Part shown: piece after piece, positions 26,770-36,400 of the stretch
Numbering within the stretch: the stretch's first letter is position 1
How the letters are laid out: each line of letters opens with the position of its first letter
Assembly (NCBI RefSeq): GCF_000750635.1
Contig: NZ_CCDM010000008.1
Span: forward strand, 80,001-144,000
DNA from: Oceanobacillus jeddahensis
Lineage (GTDB): Bacteria > Bacillota > Bacilli > Bacillales > Amphibacillaceae
Length of the DNA: 64,000 nt
Reading direction: 5' to 3'
Position numbers and translations under genes: made by a program
The notes under the pieces: model-generated
The model's database searches: none
Told to the model about the DNA's origin: nothing
What the model saw: the letters and a program-made list of their open reading frames with translations, nothing else

Positions 26770-27621
26770 GCTTATTTTAAAAGTTTTTTTATTTCCTTAT
26801 ATAATAGATGAAATTCCATCTTTCTCATTTTAGTGGATTACGAATATCCGCCAAAAAATTAGCGGCATCAGCCGATCCGCCTTTTCTTTCTATAGCAGTA
26901 TACAGAATATCTATTATAATAGTAAAAAGCCGATAGCAATTGGAATAAAACTAAACAACAGAATCATGACACAGAATCCTATAATGCCACGAACATTTCT
27001 TTAATAGTAAACCGTGTTAAAACAACATTATTATGCTGCATTCCATCCAGTCCTTCCAATGATAAGGATGTAATTCGATGAAATGATTCCGGATCAATGT
27101 CTGGATCGGGTGAAGGACTGTAATTCCTCTCCCCTTTTAATAGTCCGGGACATCATACTTATTCCCATTAGACTTCTACTGCTGCAAAACCAATCCTGCG
27201 CCATCATTGACAGCACTATCATCCCCTTCTGAAAAAACTCTATCCTGTTTAAATAAAATGCTTAATCCGGTCAGCTTCACCTTAGTTGTATTTTCACGAA
27301 AATGTTCATCAATCTTATAGTTGTTTTTCCTTTCCTGGATTTTAATTCAATTGACGCGACTTCTCTTTCCCGTTTTCTTCCTCAGGTAAAATCGATTGAA
27401 CTGCAGAGTCCACAGACTGCGACCCGACCATATAAACGTTTCATAGCCATTAAAGCAGTGGAATAACAGTCTTTCCACAAGTTTCTTATCTTATACCCTT
27501 TTTACTCGTTCACAACCCCTGACAGTTATCATTAAATTTTCTAAGCTTGCGCCTGCCTGGTCCTGTCTCCTTTATTCGCAAATAAAAATTAAAAATAATA
27601 AATAAAAATAAATAAAAAATA
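26770..27621. other. Long non-coding or decayed region between the S10 promoters and glpX
   Basis: No intact gene is visible. On the minus strand short open pieces can be read: one with KLTGLSILFKQDRVFSEGDD, one with SPDPDIDPESFHRITSLSLE, and one hydrophobic (FCVMILLFSFIPIAIGFLL). They lie in different frames broken by stops. This looks like a decayed gene for a membrane or surface protein, but I cannot name a family. Confidence 0.4.
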
Positions 27622-27650
27622 TTGATATAAAACGAAAATTATATTACTAT
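27622..27650 (+). promoter_or_regulatory. Promoter of glpX
   Basis: -35 TTGATA (27622-27627), 17-bp spacer, -10 TACTAT (27645-27650). A TAAGAAA...TTTCTTA inverted repeat (27679-27699) lies between it and the Shine-Dalgarno. Confidence 0.6.
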
Positions 27651-27713
27651 AAATGTAGATATTCATTTAGTTCATATTTAAGAAAGAATAAATTTCTTAG
27701 GGAGATGGTAGAT

Positions 27714-28658
27714 ATGAATCAGTTCATTCAAGAGTTTCTACACGTTACGGAAGCAGCAGCAATTGCAACATACCCATGGATTGGTACAGGAAATAAAATA
27801 GAAGCTGATCAGGCAGCCACAAATTCAATGCGTACGCTACTAAATAAAATACCTATGGATGGTGAAGTAGTTATTGGCGAGGGTGAAATGGATGAGGCTC
27901 CAATGTTATTTATCGGCGAAAAAGTAGGAACTGGAAACGGTGTAGGTGTTGATTTAGCTGTCGATCCAATTGATGGAACTACTTCTACCTCTAAAGGAAA
28001 AAATAATGCGATTGCGGTTATTGCTGTTGCAAATAAAGGAACATTACTTCATGCCCCGGATATGTATATGGAAAAGATTGTAACAGGACCAGAAGCAGCT
28101 GGTAAAATTAATATTGATTTTTCACTTGAGAAGAATTTACGTATTATTGCAGAAGCAAAAGGTAAAAAGATGCAAGAATTAAAAATGATTGTACAAGACC
28201 GGGAAAGACATAACGATTGGGTAGAGGAAGCGCATGCTTTAGGTGTTAGAACGGAACTGTTTGAAGAAGGGGATATCATCCCTGCAATAGCAACTTGTAT
28301 CCATCGTGTTAATGTAGACTTATTTATTGGCGTAGGTGGAGCTCCAGAGGGAGTTCTTGCTGCTGTTGGTGTAAAAAGCTTAGGTGGAGAAATGCAGGCA
28401 AGATTACTTCCAAAAACGGATGAACAGCGCAGCCGTTGCATATCAATGGGAATATCTAATCCACAAGAGCCACTTTCCCATGATCAATTAGTTAGTACAG
28501 ATGAATGCGCTTTTATCGCCACTAGTATTACAAACAACATGCTATCTAAAGGAATAGAAAATAATCAAAATGTCTTTACAACGCATTCTATTGTTTTAAA
28601 TGGTTTGGATAAATGTTTTCGTCATATAGCAACAGAACACCCGAAACACTCTATATAA
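27714..28658 (+). CDS. glpX: Class II fructose-1,6-bisphosphatase (GlpX type)
   Basis: 314 residues from MNQFIQEFLHVTEAAA. The ATG at 27705 lies directly against GGGAG; the ATG at 27714 has normal spacing and matches the family start. It hydrolyses fructose-1,6-bisphosphate in gluconeogenesis. Metal and phosphate motifs are GEGEMDEAPML (55-65) and DPIDGTT (84-90); GGAPEGVLAAVGVK follows in the C-terminal half. It is the only complete plus-strand gene in the ribosomal cluster, with its own promoter and terminator, between tuf and rpsJ. In B. subtilis glpX-type genes are not in this position, so it looks like an insertion into the cluster. Confidence 0.93.
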   Translation: MNQFIQEFLHVTEAAAIATYPWIGTGNKIEADQAATNSMRTLLNKIPMDGEVVIGEGEMDEAPMLFIGEKVGTGNGVGVDLAVDPIDGTTSTSKGKNNAIAVIAVANKGTLLHAPDMYMEKIVTGPEAAGKINIDFSLEKNLRIIAEAKGKKMQELKMIVQDRERHNDWVEEAHALGVRTELFEEGDIIPAIATCIHRVNVDLFIGVGGAPEGVLAAVGVKSLGGEMQARLLPKTDEQRSRCISMGISNPQEPLSHDQLVSTDECAFIATSITNNMLSKGIENNQNVFTTHSIVLNGLDKCFRHIATEHPKHSI

Positions 28659-28663
28659 TTGGT

Positions 28664-28708
28664 AAAAAAAAGCTTCGATAACTAGCTGATGGTTTATCGA
28701 AGCTTTTT
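28664..28708 (+). terminator. Terminator of glpX
   Basis: AAGCTTCGATAA (28670-28681) pairs with TTATCGAAGCTT (28694-28705), followed by T residues. An A-run before the stem makes it potentially bidirectional. Confidence 0.85.
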
Positions 28709-28734
28709 GGTTTCTTGTATACTGATCATCGTAA

Positions 28735-28770
28735 CGCAAAAAAAAGCAGCGTCGTCACGCTGCTTTTTTA
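28735..28770 (-). terminator. Terminator of tuf
   Basis: AAAAAGCAGCGT-CGTC-ACGCTGCTTTTT (28741-28768) is a perfect hairpin with T-runs on both strands, 17 bp past the tuf stop. It separates the convergent tuf and glpX transcripts. Confidence 0.9.
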
Positions 28771-28784
28771 TTTTAAAACAATTA

Positions 28785-29975
28785 TTATTTTTGGATAGAA
28801 GATACAACGCCAGATCCAACTGTACGTCCACCTTCACGGATTGAGAAACGAGTTCCGTCTTCAATCGCGATTGGTGCAATAAGTTCTACAGTCATTTCGA
28901 TGTTATCTCCAGGCATTACCATTTCAGTTCCTTCAGGAAGTTGGATTACTCCAGTTACATCCGTAGTACGGAAGTAGAACTGTGGACGGTAGTTAGAGAA
29001 GAATGGTGTATGACGTCCACCTTCATCTTTTGATAATACATAAACTTCAGCTTTGAAGTTTGTATGTGGAGTGATTGAACCAGGCTTTGCTAGTACTTGC
29101 CCACGGTTGATATCTTCACGGGAAACACCACGTAATAGTGCACCAATGTTATCACCAGCTTCAGCATAGTCAAGAAGCTTACGGAACATTTCTACTCCAG
29201 TTACAGTTGTTTTAGAAGACTCTTCGTTAATACCGATGATTTCTACTTCGTCTCCAACGCGAACTTGTCCACGCTCAACACGACCTGTAGCAACCGTACC
29301 ACGACCAGTGATAGAGAATACATCCTCAACTGGCATCATGAATGGTTTGTCAGTGTCACGGTCTGGAGTTGGAACATATTCATCAACTGCAGCCATCAAT
29401 TCAACAATTTTCTCTTCATACTCTGCATCGCCTTCAAGTGCTTTAAGCGCAGAACCTGCAATAACTGGTACATCATCACCAGGGAAATCGTATTCTGTTA
29501 ATAGATCACGAACTTCCATTTCAACTAATTCAAGTAGCTCTTCATCGTCTACCATATCTGTTTTGTTAAGGAATACAACGATAGAAGGTACCCCAACGTT
29601 ACGAGATAATAGAATGTGCTCACGAGTTTGTGGCATTGGACCATCTGCAGCAGATACTACAAGGATAGCTCCGTCCATTTGTGCAGCACCAGTGATCATG
29701 TTTTTAACATAGTCAGCGTGACCTGGGCAGTCAACATGTGCATAGTGACGAGTTTCTGTTTCGTACTCTACGTGAGAAGTTGCGATTGTAATTCCGCGTT
29801 CTTTCTCTTCTGGAGCACCATCAATTTGGTCATAAGCCATTGCAGTGCCATCACCATTTCTTTTTGCCATTACTGTAGTGATTGCAGCAGTTAAAGTTGT
29901 TTTACCGTGGTCAACGTGACCAATTGTTCCAATGTTTACGTGACTTTTCGAGCGGTCGAATTTTTCTTTAGCCAT
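28785..29975 (-). CDS. tuf: Elongation factor Tu
   Basis: 396 residues. GTPase that delivers aminoacyl-tRNA. G1 GHVDHGKT (19-26), G3 DCPGH (82-86), G4 NKTD (137-140); domains 2 and 3 complete. AAGGAGGAACTATAA precedes the ATG. A separate promoter overlaps the fusA end, so Tu can be made in excess of the rest of the str operon. Confidence 0.98.
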   Translation of the reverse strand: MAKEKFDRSKSHVNIGTIGHVDHGKTTLTAAITTVMAKRNGDGTAMAYDQIDGAPEEKERGITIATSHVEYETETRHYAHVDCPGHADYVKNMITGAAQMDGAILVVSAADGPMPQTREHILLSRNVGVPSIVVFLNKTDMVDDEELLELVEMEVRDLLTEYDFPGDDVPVIAGSALKALEGDAEYEEKIVELMAAVDEYVPTPDRDTDKPFMMPVEDVFSITGRGTVATGRVERGQVRVGDEVEIIGINEESSKTTVTGVEMFRKLLDYAEAGDNIGALLRGVSREDINRGQVLAKPGSITPHTNFKAEVYVLSKDEGGRHTPFFSNYRPQFYFRTTDVTGVIQLPEGTEMVMPGDNIEMTVELIAPIAIEDGTRFSIREGGRTVGSGVVSSIQK

Positions 29976-30012
29976 TTATAGTTCCTCCTTAAATATATAG
30001 CAATTTTTTTGT

Positions 30013-30041
30013 GCTAGGAAAGTCCGTAAGAATTTCCTAGC
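30013..30041 (-). repeat. 9-bp inverted repeat in the tuf leader
   Basis: GCTAGGAAA (30013-30021) and TTTCCTAGC (30033-30041) are perfect complements with an 11-nt loop. On the minus strand the next bases are ACAAAAAAA, so it is not a terminator. It would fold between the tuf promoter and start codon and may stabilise or regulate tuf mRNA. Confidence 0.6.
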
Positions 30042-30052
30042 CTTTACTAAAT

Positions 30053-30081
30053 GTTATACGTTAGATTGTAGAAAAAATCAA
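30053..30081 (-). promoter_or_regulatory. Internal promoter of tuf
   Basis: Minus strand: -35 TTGATT (30076-30081), 17-bp spacer, -10 TATAAC (30053-30058), directly after the fusA stop codon. Confidence 0.6.
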
Positions 30082-32160
30082 TTATTGACCTGCATTTTTC
30101 TTGATAATTTCTTCTGTAATGCTTTTAGGTGTTTCTTCATAGTGGTCAAAGTGCATGGTATACACGCCACGACCTTGTGTGTTTGAACGTAGAGCAGTTG
30201 CATAACCAAACATTTCTGCAAGTGGTACGAATGCTTTAACTACCTGAGCAGTTCCGCGGGCTTCCATACCTTCTACGCGTCCACGACGAGATGTTACATC
30301 ACCCATAATGTCTCCCATGTATTCTTCTGGAACAACAACTTCTACTCTCATCATTGGTTCAAGTAAAACTGGGTTACATTTATTTTTAGCGGCTTTCAGC
30401 GCCATAGATGCAGCAACTTTAAACGCCATTTCATTGGAATCGACATCGTGATAGCTTCCATCAAATAGTGTAGCTTTCACATCGATTAATGGGTATCCAG
30501 CAAGAACACCGTTTTCCATGGACTCTTCAATACCTTGTTGAACAGCTGGAATGTATTCACGTGGAACAACACCACCAACGATTTTGTTTTCAAATTCAAA
30601 TCCGGCACCTTCTTCGTTTGGTTCAAATTTAACCCAAACGTGACCGAATTGTCCGCGTCCACCAGACTGACGTACGAATTTACCTTCTACTTCAGCAGAA
30701 GTACGGAATGTTTCTCTATAAGAAACTTGTGGAGCACCAACCTGTGCACCAACTTTAAATTCACGTTTCAGACGGTCAACAATGATATCTAAGTGAAGCT
30801 CACCCATACCAGAGATGATCGTTTGTCCAGTTTCGACGTTTGTTTCTGTACGGAAAGTTGGATCCTCTTCCGCAAGTTTAGCAAGAGCAATTGCCATTTT
30901 ATCTTGGTCAGCTTTTGTTTCCGGTTCAATAGCTACCGAGATAACCGGCTCAGGGAATTCCATAGACTCAAGAATAACAAGATCTTTTTCATCACATAGA
31001 GTATCCCCTGTTGAAGTATCCTTTAGGCCAACCGCTGCAGCGATTTCGCCAGCATATGCAATTGAAATCTCTTCACGAGAGTTTGCATGCATTTGCAGAA
31101 TACGTCCAATACGCTCACGTTTACCTTTTACAGAGTTTCTTACGTAAGACCCTGAGTGAAGTGTACCAGAGTACACACGGAAGAACGTTAACTTACCAAC
31201 ATAAGGGTCCGTCATAACTTTAAATGCTAACGCAGAGAACGGTGCGTCATCTGTAGATGGGCGTGTTACCTTCTCTTCTGTTTCAGGGATGATACCTTCA
31301 ATTGGAGGTACATCTGTTGGAGCAGGAAGATAGTCAATAACCGCATCCAGCATTAACTGAACACCTTTGTTTTTGAAAGCAGAACCGCAAAGTACTGGGT
31401 AGAAATCAACATTTAAAGTAGCTTGACGAATAGCAGTCGTTAATTCGTCGTTAGAAATTTCTTCTCCTTCAAGATATTTCATCATAAGCTCTTCATCTGT
31501 TTCAGATACTGCTTCAATTAAGTTAGCACGTAACTCTTCCGCTTCGTCTTTTAACTCAGCAGGAATTTCAGTTGTTTCCGATTTTTGCCCTAAATCATCT
31601 AAATAGATATGGGCTTCCATCTTAATCAAATCAATAATTCCATTAAATTCATCTTCAGCACCGATTGGCATCTGAATAGGATGTGCGTTTGCACCAAGGC
31701 GCTCTTTTAATGTATTTGTTGAATACAAGAAGTCAGCACCTGTTTTATCCATTTTGTTAATGAAAACAATACGTGGAACACCGTATGTTGTCGCTTGACG
31801 CCATACTGTCTCCGTTTGTGGTTCTACACCTGATTGTGCATCAAGTACAGTTACCGCACCATCAAGTACACGAAGGGAACGTTCAACTTCAACTGTGAAG
31901 TCTACGTGTCCAGGTGTATCAATGATGTTTATACGATGGTTATCCCAAGAAGCAGTTGTTGCCGCAGAAGTAATTGTAATTCCACGCTCTTGCTCTTGTT
32001 CCATCCAGTCCATTTGTGAAGCACCCTCATGGGTTTCACCAATTTTATGAATACGTCCTGTATAGAAAAGAATACGCTCAGTAGTAGTAGTTTTACCCGC
32101 ATCAATGTGGGCCATAATACCGATATTACGTGTCTTTTCCAAGGAGAACTCTCTAGCCAT
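30082..32160 (-). CDS. fusA: Elongation factor G
   Basis: 692 residues. Translocase GTPase. G1 AHIDAGKT (17-24), DTPGHVD, NKMD, and the domain IV region GGRGQFGHVWV are intact. It lies 42 bp after rpsG in the str operon. The length fits housekeeping EF-G rather than tetracycline-resistance proteins. Confidence 0.98.
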   Translation of the reverse strand: MAREFSLEKTRNIGIMAHIDAGKTTTTERILFYTGRIHKIGETHEGASQMDWMEQEQERGITITSAATTASWDNHRINIIDTPGHVDFTVEVERSLRVLDGAVTVLDAQSGVEPQTETVWRQATTYGVPRIVFINKMDKTGADFLYSTNTLKERLGANAHPIQMPIGAEDEFNGIIDLIKMEAHIYLDDLGQKSETTEIPAELKDEAEELRANLIEAVSETDEELMMKYLEGEEISNDELTTAIRQATLNVDFYPVLCGSAFKNKGVQLMLDAVIDYLPAPTDVPPIEGIIPETEEKVTRPSTDDAPFSALAFKVMTDPYVGKLTFFRVYSGTLHSGSYVRNSVKGKRERIGRILQMHANSREEISIAYAGEIAAAVGLKDTSTGDTLCDEKDLVILESMEFPEPVISVAIEPETKADQDKMAIALAKLAEEDPTFRTETNVETGQTIISGMGELHLDIIVDRLKREFKVGAQVGAPQVSYRETFRTSAEVEGKFVRQSGGRGQFGHVWVKFEPNEEGAGFEFENKIVGGVVPREYIPAVQQGIEESMENGVLAGYPLIDVKATLFDGSYHDVDSNEMAFKVAASMALKAAKNKCNPVLLEPMMRVEVVVPEEYMGDIMGDVTSRRGRVEGMEARGTAQVVKAFVPLAEMFGYATALRSNTQGRGVYTMHFDHYEETPKSITEEIIKKNAGQ

Positions 32161-32202
32161 GTATTCTTCTCCTTCCTATAGAAAGCGTTTGTTAGATTTA
32201 AA

Positions 32203-32673
32203 TTACCAACGGTAGTGAGCGAATGCTTTGTTCGCTTCTGCCATTTTATGCATATCTTCTCTTCTCTTAACAGCAGCTCCTGTGTTATTAGAAGCATCAA
32301 GAATTTCATTAGCAAGACGTTCTTCCATTGTTTTTTCTCCGCGTAGGCGAGAGTAGTTAACAATGTAACGTAATCCTAAAGCTTGACGACGTTCTGGACG
32401 AACCTCCACTGGTACTTGATAGTTTGAACCACCGACACGGCGAGCACGTACTTCAAGTACTGGCATAACATTTTTCATTGCTTGCTCAAAAACTTCCATT
32501 GCGTTTTGGCCGCTTCTTTCAGCAACTAATTCGAACGCATTATAAAGGATTTTTTGTGCTTTACCACGCTTTCCATCAATCATAATTTGATTAATAAGGC
32601 GTGTAACTAATTTTGAATTATAAAGCGGATCTGGTAAAACATCACGCTTTGGTACTGGACCTTTACGAGGCAT
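32203..32673 (-). CDS. rpsG: 30S ribosomal protein S7
   Basis: 156 residues. MPRKGPVPKRDVLPDPLYNSK and RRVGGSNYQVPVEVRPERR are signatures. It organises the 3' domain of 16S rRNA. It repressed the str operon in E. coli; whether it does here is unknown. Confidence 0.97.
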   Translation of the reverse strand: MPRKGPVPKRDVLPDPLYNSKLVTRLINQIMIDGKRGKAQKILYNAFELVAERSGQNAMEVFEQAMKNVMPVLEVRARRVGGSNYQVPVEVRPERRQALGLRYIVNYSRLRGEKTMEERLANEILDASNNTGAAVKRREDMHKMAEANKAFAHYRW

Positions 32674-32707
32674 TGTACATCCTCCTTTCCTTTATATAAT
32701 TATTTAT

Positions 32708-33127
32708 TTATTTTTTTTGTTTCGGTTTTTTCGTTCCGTATTTAGAACGTCCTTGCATACGGCCTTCTACTCCAGCAGTATCAAGTGCTCCACGTACGAT
32801 GTGGTAACGTACCCCTGGTAAGTCTTTTACACGACCGCCACGGATAAGAACAACACTGTGCTCTTGCAAGTTGTGACCAATTCCAGGAATGTATGCCGTT
32901 ACCTCCATGTTGTTAGACAAACGTACACGCGCATATTTACGAAGTGCAGAGTTTGGTTTCTTAGGAGTTAACGTACCTACACGAGTGCATACACCACGTT
33001 TTTGGGGAGCATTCTCGTTAGTCACTTTCTTTTTAAAGCTGTTATATCCTCTATTAAGTGCAGGTGAGTCAGACTTTTTTGACTTTGACACACGGCCTTT
33101 ACGCACTAACTGATTAATTGTTGGCAT
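32708..33127 (-). CDS. rpsL: 30S ribosomal protein S12
   Basis: 139 residues. TPKKPNSALRKYARVRLSN and GGRVKDLPGVRYHI contain Lys56 and Lys101, the positions changed in streptomycin-resistant bacilli; both are wild type. First gene of the str operon. In B. subtilis an L7Ae-like gene (ybxF) precedes it; here there is none. Confidence 0.97.
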   Translation of the reverse strand: MPTINQLVRKGRVSKSKKSDSPALNRGYNSFKKKVTNENAPQKRGVCTRVGTLTPKKPNSALRKYARVRLSNNMEVTAYIPGIGHNLQEHSVVLIRGGRVKDLPGVRYHIVRGALDTAGVEGRMQGRSKYGTKKPKQKK

Positions 33128-33360
33128 GATATTTCCTCCTCTCCATTAGGATTTTAGTAATCAAAGAACAATCTTTTGTAATACCACACATCCAGGTGGT
33201 TCATTTTTAGTGATAAAAAAATCTCTCACAAATCTTTGCGAAAAACAATTCACCTTATAATCAGATTGCTTTTGTTATTATCGTTTAAATTAAACCGAAG
33301 TTCCGATTAGGAATTACTCCAAAAAATATGCTTATAAGCATAATCAGAAGCACCTTGAAT

Positions 33361-33389
33361 ATATTACCACCCTCTATATTGTTTGTCAA
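33361..33389 (-). promoter_or_regulatory. Strong promoter of the str operon (rpsL)
   Basis: Minus strand: consensus -35 TTGACA (33384-33389), 17-bp spacer, -10 TAATAT (33361-33366). The leader to rpsL is about 225 nt and contains no gene. Confidence 0.8.
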
Positions 33390-33441
33390 TATATTCATGG
33401 TATTTTTTTATAGACTTCCAAAATAACTTATTACATTATTA

Positions 33442-33470
33442 TCAGAAGGGGGGACCCCCCCCCCTTCTGA
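33442..33470 (-). repeat. GC-tract hairpin immediately downstream of rpoC
   Basis: TCAGAAGGGGGG (33442-33453) and CCCCCCTTCTGA (33459-33470) are perfect complements with a 5-nt loop, giving runs of 6 G and 10 C in an AT-rich background. It begins 12 bp past the rpoC stop, so it probably acts as the 3' end or stabiliser of rpoBC mRNA. No good T-run follows on the minus strand. Confidence 0.65.
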
Positions 33471-33482
33471 ATAACATATTAT

Positions 33483-36400
33483 TTATACTCTCTGTGTGCT
33501 CTCTTCATCTGTAACTTCTTCATCAGTTTCAGGCACATCAAGCTCAGCTTCTAAAGTACGATATTGTGGCATTCCAGTTCCTGCTGGAACAAGCTTACCA
33601 ATAATAACATTTTCTTTTAAGCCAAGTAATTCATCACGTTTTCCTTTAATAGCGGCATCTGTCAAGACACGTGTCGTTTCTTGGAAGGATGCAGCTGATA
33701 AGAAGGAATCTGTTTCAAGAGATGCTTTGGTAATTCCAAGTAATACTGGACGTCCTGTTGCAGGCTCAGCGTTCTCTTTAAATACTTTGTGATTGGCTTC
33801 TTTGAATTGGTGTAATTCAAGCAGGGATCCTGGTAATACTTCTGTATCTCCAGAAGATACAACACGGATTTTACGAAGCATTTGACGAACCATTACTTCG
33901 ACGTGTTTGTCTCCAATTTCTACCCCTTGCATACGATATACACGTTGTACCTCTTTAAGCAAGTAGTCTTGAACCCCTTCTACACCTTTCACACGAAGAA
34001 GTTCTTTCGGATCAACGGAACCTTCTGTAAGCTCTTGACCAGCTTCCACTTGATCTCCTTCTTGAACTTTCAAACGAGCGTTGTAAGGAACAGCATAGCT
34101 GCGTTGTTCTACATTGCCCTGGATAACAATTTCTTGTTTATCCTTCACTTCTTTCATTTCAAGAACGGTACCGGCAATTTCTGTAATGACCGCTTGCCCT
34201 TTCGGATTACGAGCTTCGAACAGCTCTTGGATACGCGGTAAACCTTGGGTAATATCGTCTCCAGCTACCCCACCTGTATGGAAGGTACGCATTGTTAGCT
34301 GTGTACCTGGCTCACCGATAGATTGAGCTGCGATAATACCTACCGCTTCCCCAACCTCAACATCTGATCCAGTAGCTAAATTGCGGCCATAACATTTCTG
34401 ACATACACCATGTTTTGTGTTACAAGTGAAGGCTGTACGGATGATTACTTCTTCAATACCAGCTTCAACAATAGCTTTTGCTTGGTCTTCATGAATAAGT
34501 TCATTTTTCTCCACGATGACCTCGCCAGTTTCAGGATGCTTCACGTTCTCGAACGATGTTCTACCAATTAAACGATCTAATAGCGGTTCGATCACTTCTG
34601 AACCATCAACAAGCGCAGCAACTTTCAAGCCACGGTCTGTTCCACAATCATCTTCACGAATGATAACATCCTGTGCAACGTCTACAAGACGGCGTGTCAA
34701 GTAACCTGAGTCAGCTGTTTTCAGTGCTGTATCAGCAAGACCTTTACGGGCTCCGTGCGTAGAAATAAAGTATTCCATTACAGTCAGGCCTTCACGGAAA
34801 CTTGATTTAATTGGAATTTCAATGATCTTACCGGATGGATCGGCCATCAATCCACGCATACCAGCAAGCTGGGTGAAGTTTGATGCGTTACCACGGGCTC
34901 CGGAATCACTCATCATATAGATTGGGTTCCGGTTGCTCAATGATCCCATCAAGCGATCTTGAATAACGTCTTTTGATTCTGACCAGATAGCAATTACACG
35001 ATCGTAACGCTCTTCCTCTGTAATCAAACCACGACGGAACTGTTTTAATACTTTATCTACTTTAGCTTGCGCATCGTCTAAGATACCTTGCTTTTCAGCA
35101 AGTACAACGATATCAGAGATACCAACTGTCATACCGGCTTTTGTAGAATAACTGAAACCTAAGTCTTTCATCCGGTCAAGCATTTTAGAGGTTTCTGTGA
35201 TCTTGAATCGCTTAAATACTTCAGCGATAATATCACCTAAGAAGCCTTTCTTAAATGGCTTAACCTCTTCACGGTTTTTAATTTCTTCTTTAATGTCTGT
35301 ACCAGGCTCAACAAAATAGTGTTCTGGTGTTTTGTCTTCTAAATTCCCTTTTGAAGGTTCGTTCATATAAGGGAAAGAATCTGGAAGAATTTCATTAAAT
35401 ATTAGTTTTCCAACAGTGGTTAACAATAGTTGGCTATTTTGTTTTTCGGTAAATGTTTTATTATTTAAGCTGGATGCTTGAACTGCAATACGTGTATGCA
35501 GATGAGCGTATCCAGTTTGATAAGCAATTAATGCTTCGCTCGCATCTTTGAAGTAAGAACCTTCCCCAATTGCACCTTCACGCTCTAATGTAAGGTAGTA
35601 GTTTCCTAGTACCATATCTTGCGATGGTGTAACAACCGGTTTTCCATCCTTAGGATTAAGAATGTTTTGTGCTGCTAACATTAAGATTCTTGCTTCTGCC
35701 TGTGCTTCTGCTCCAAGCGGAACGTGTACAGCCATTTGGTCCCCGTCAAAGTCAGCGTTATATGCTGTACATACAAGCGGGTGTAGACGGATTGCACGAC
35801 CATCAACCAGCGTAGGTTCAAATGCTTGAATACCCAATCTGTGAAGGGTCGGTGCACGGTTAAGAAGTACCGGATGTTCTTTAATAACATCTTCAAGGAC
35901 ATCCCATACGTCAGGGTGCACTCTTTCAATTTTTCGTTTCGCTGATTTAATGTTGTGCGCCAGACCTCTAGATACTAATTCTTTCATGATAAACGGTTTG
36001 AATAATTCTAGCGCCATTTCTCTTGGCAAACCACATTGATACATTTTCAAATGTGGTCCAACGACGATAACAGAACGACCAGAATAGTCAACACGTTTAC
36101 CTAGTAAGTTTTGACGGAAACGACCTTGCTTCCCTTTCAGCATATGAGAAAGAGATTTCAACGGACGGTTACCTGGTCCTGTAACTGGACGGCCACGACG
36201 ACCATTGTCAATTAAAGCATCTACTGCTTCCTGAAGCATACGTTTTTCGTTTTGAACGATAATGCTTGGGGCACCTAAATCAAGTAGACGTTTTAAACGA
36301 TTGTTACGGTTGATCACACGACGATAAAGGTCATTTAAATCAGAAGTAGCAAAACGTCCACCGTCTAATTGAACCATTGGACGGATTTCTGGAGGGATCA

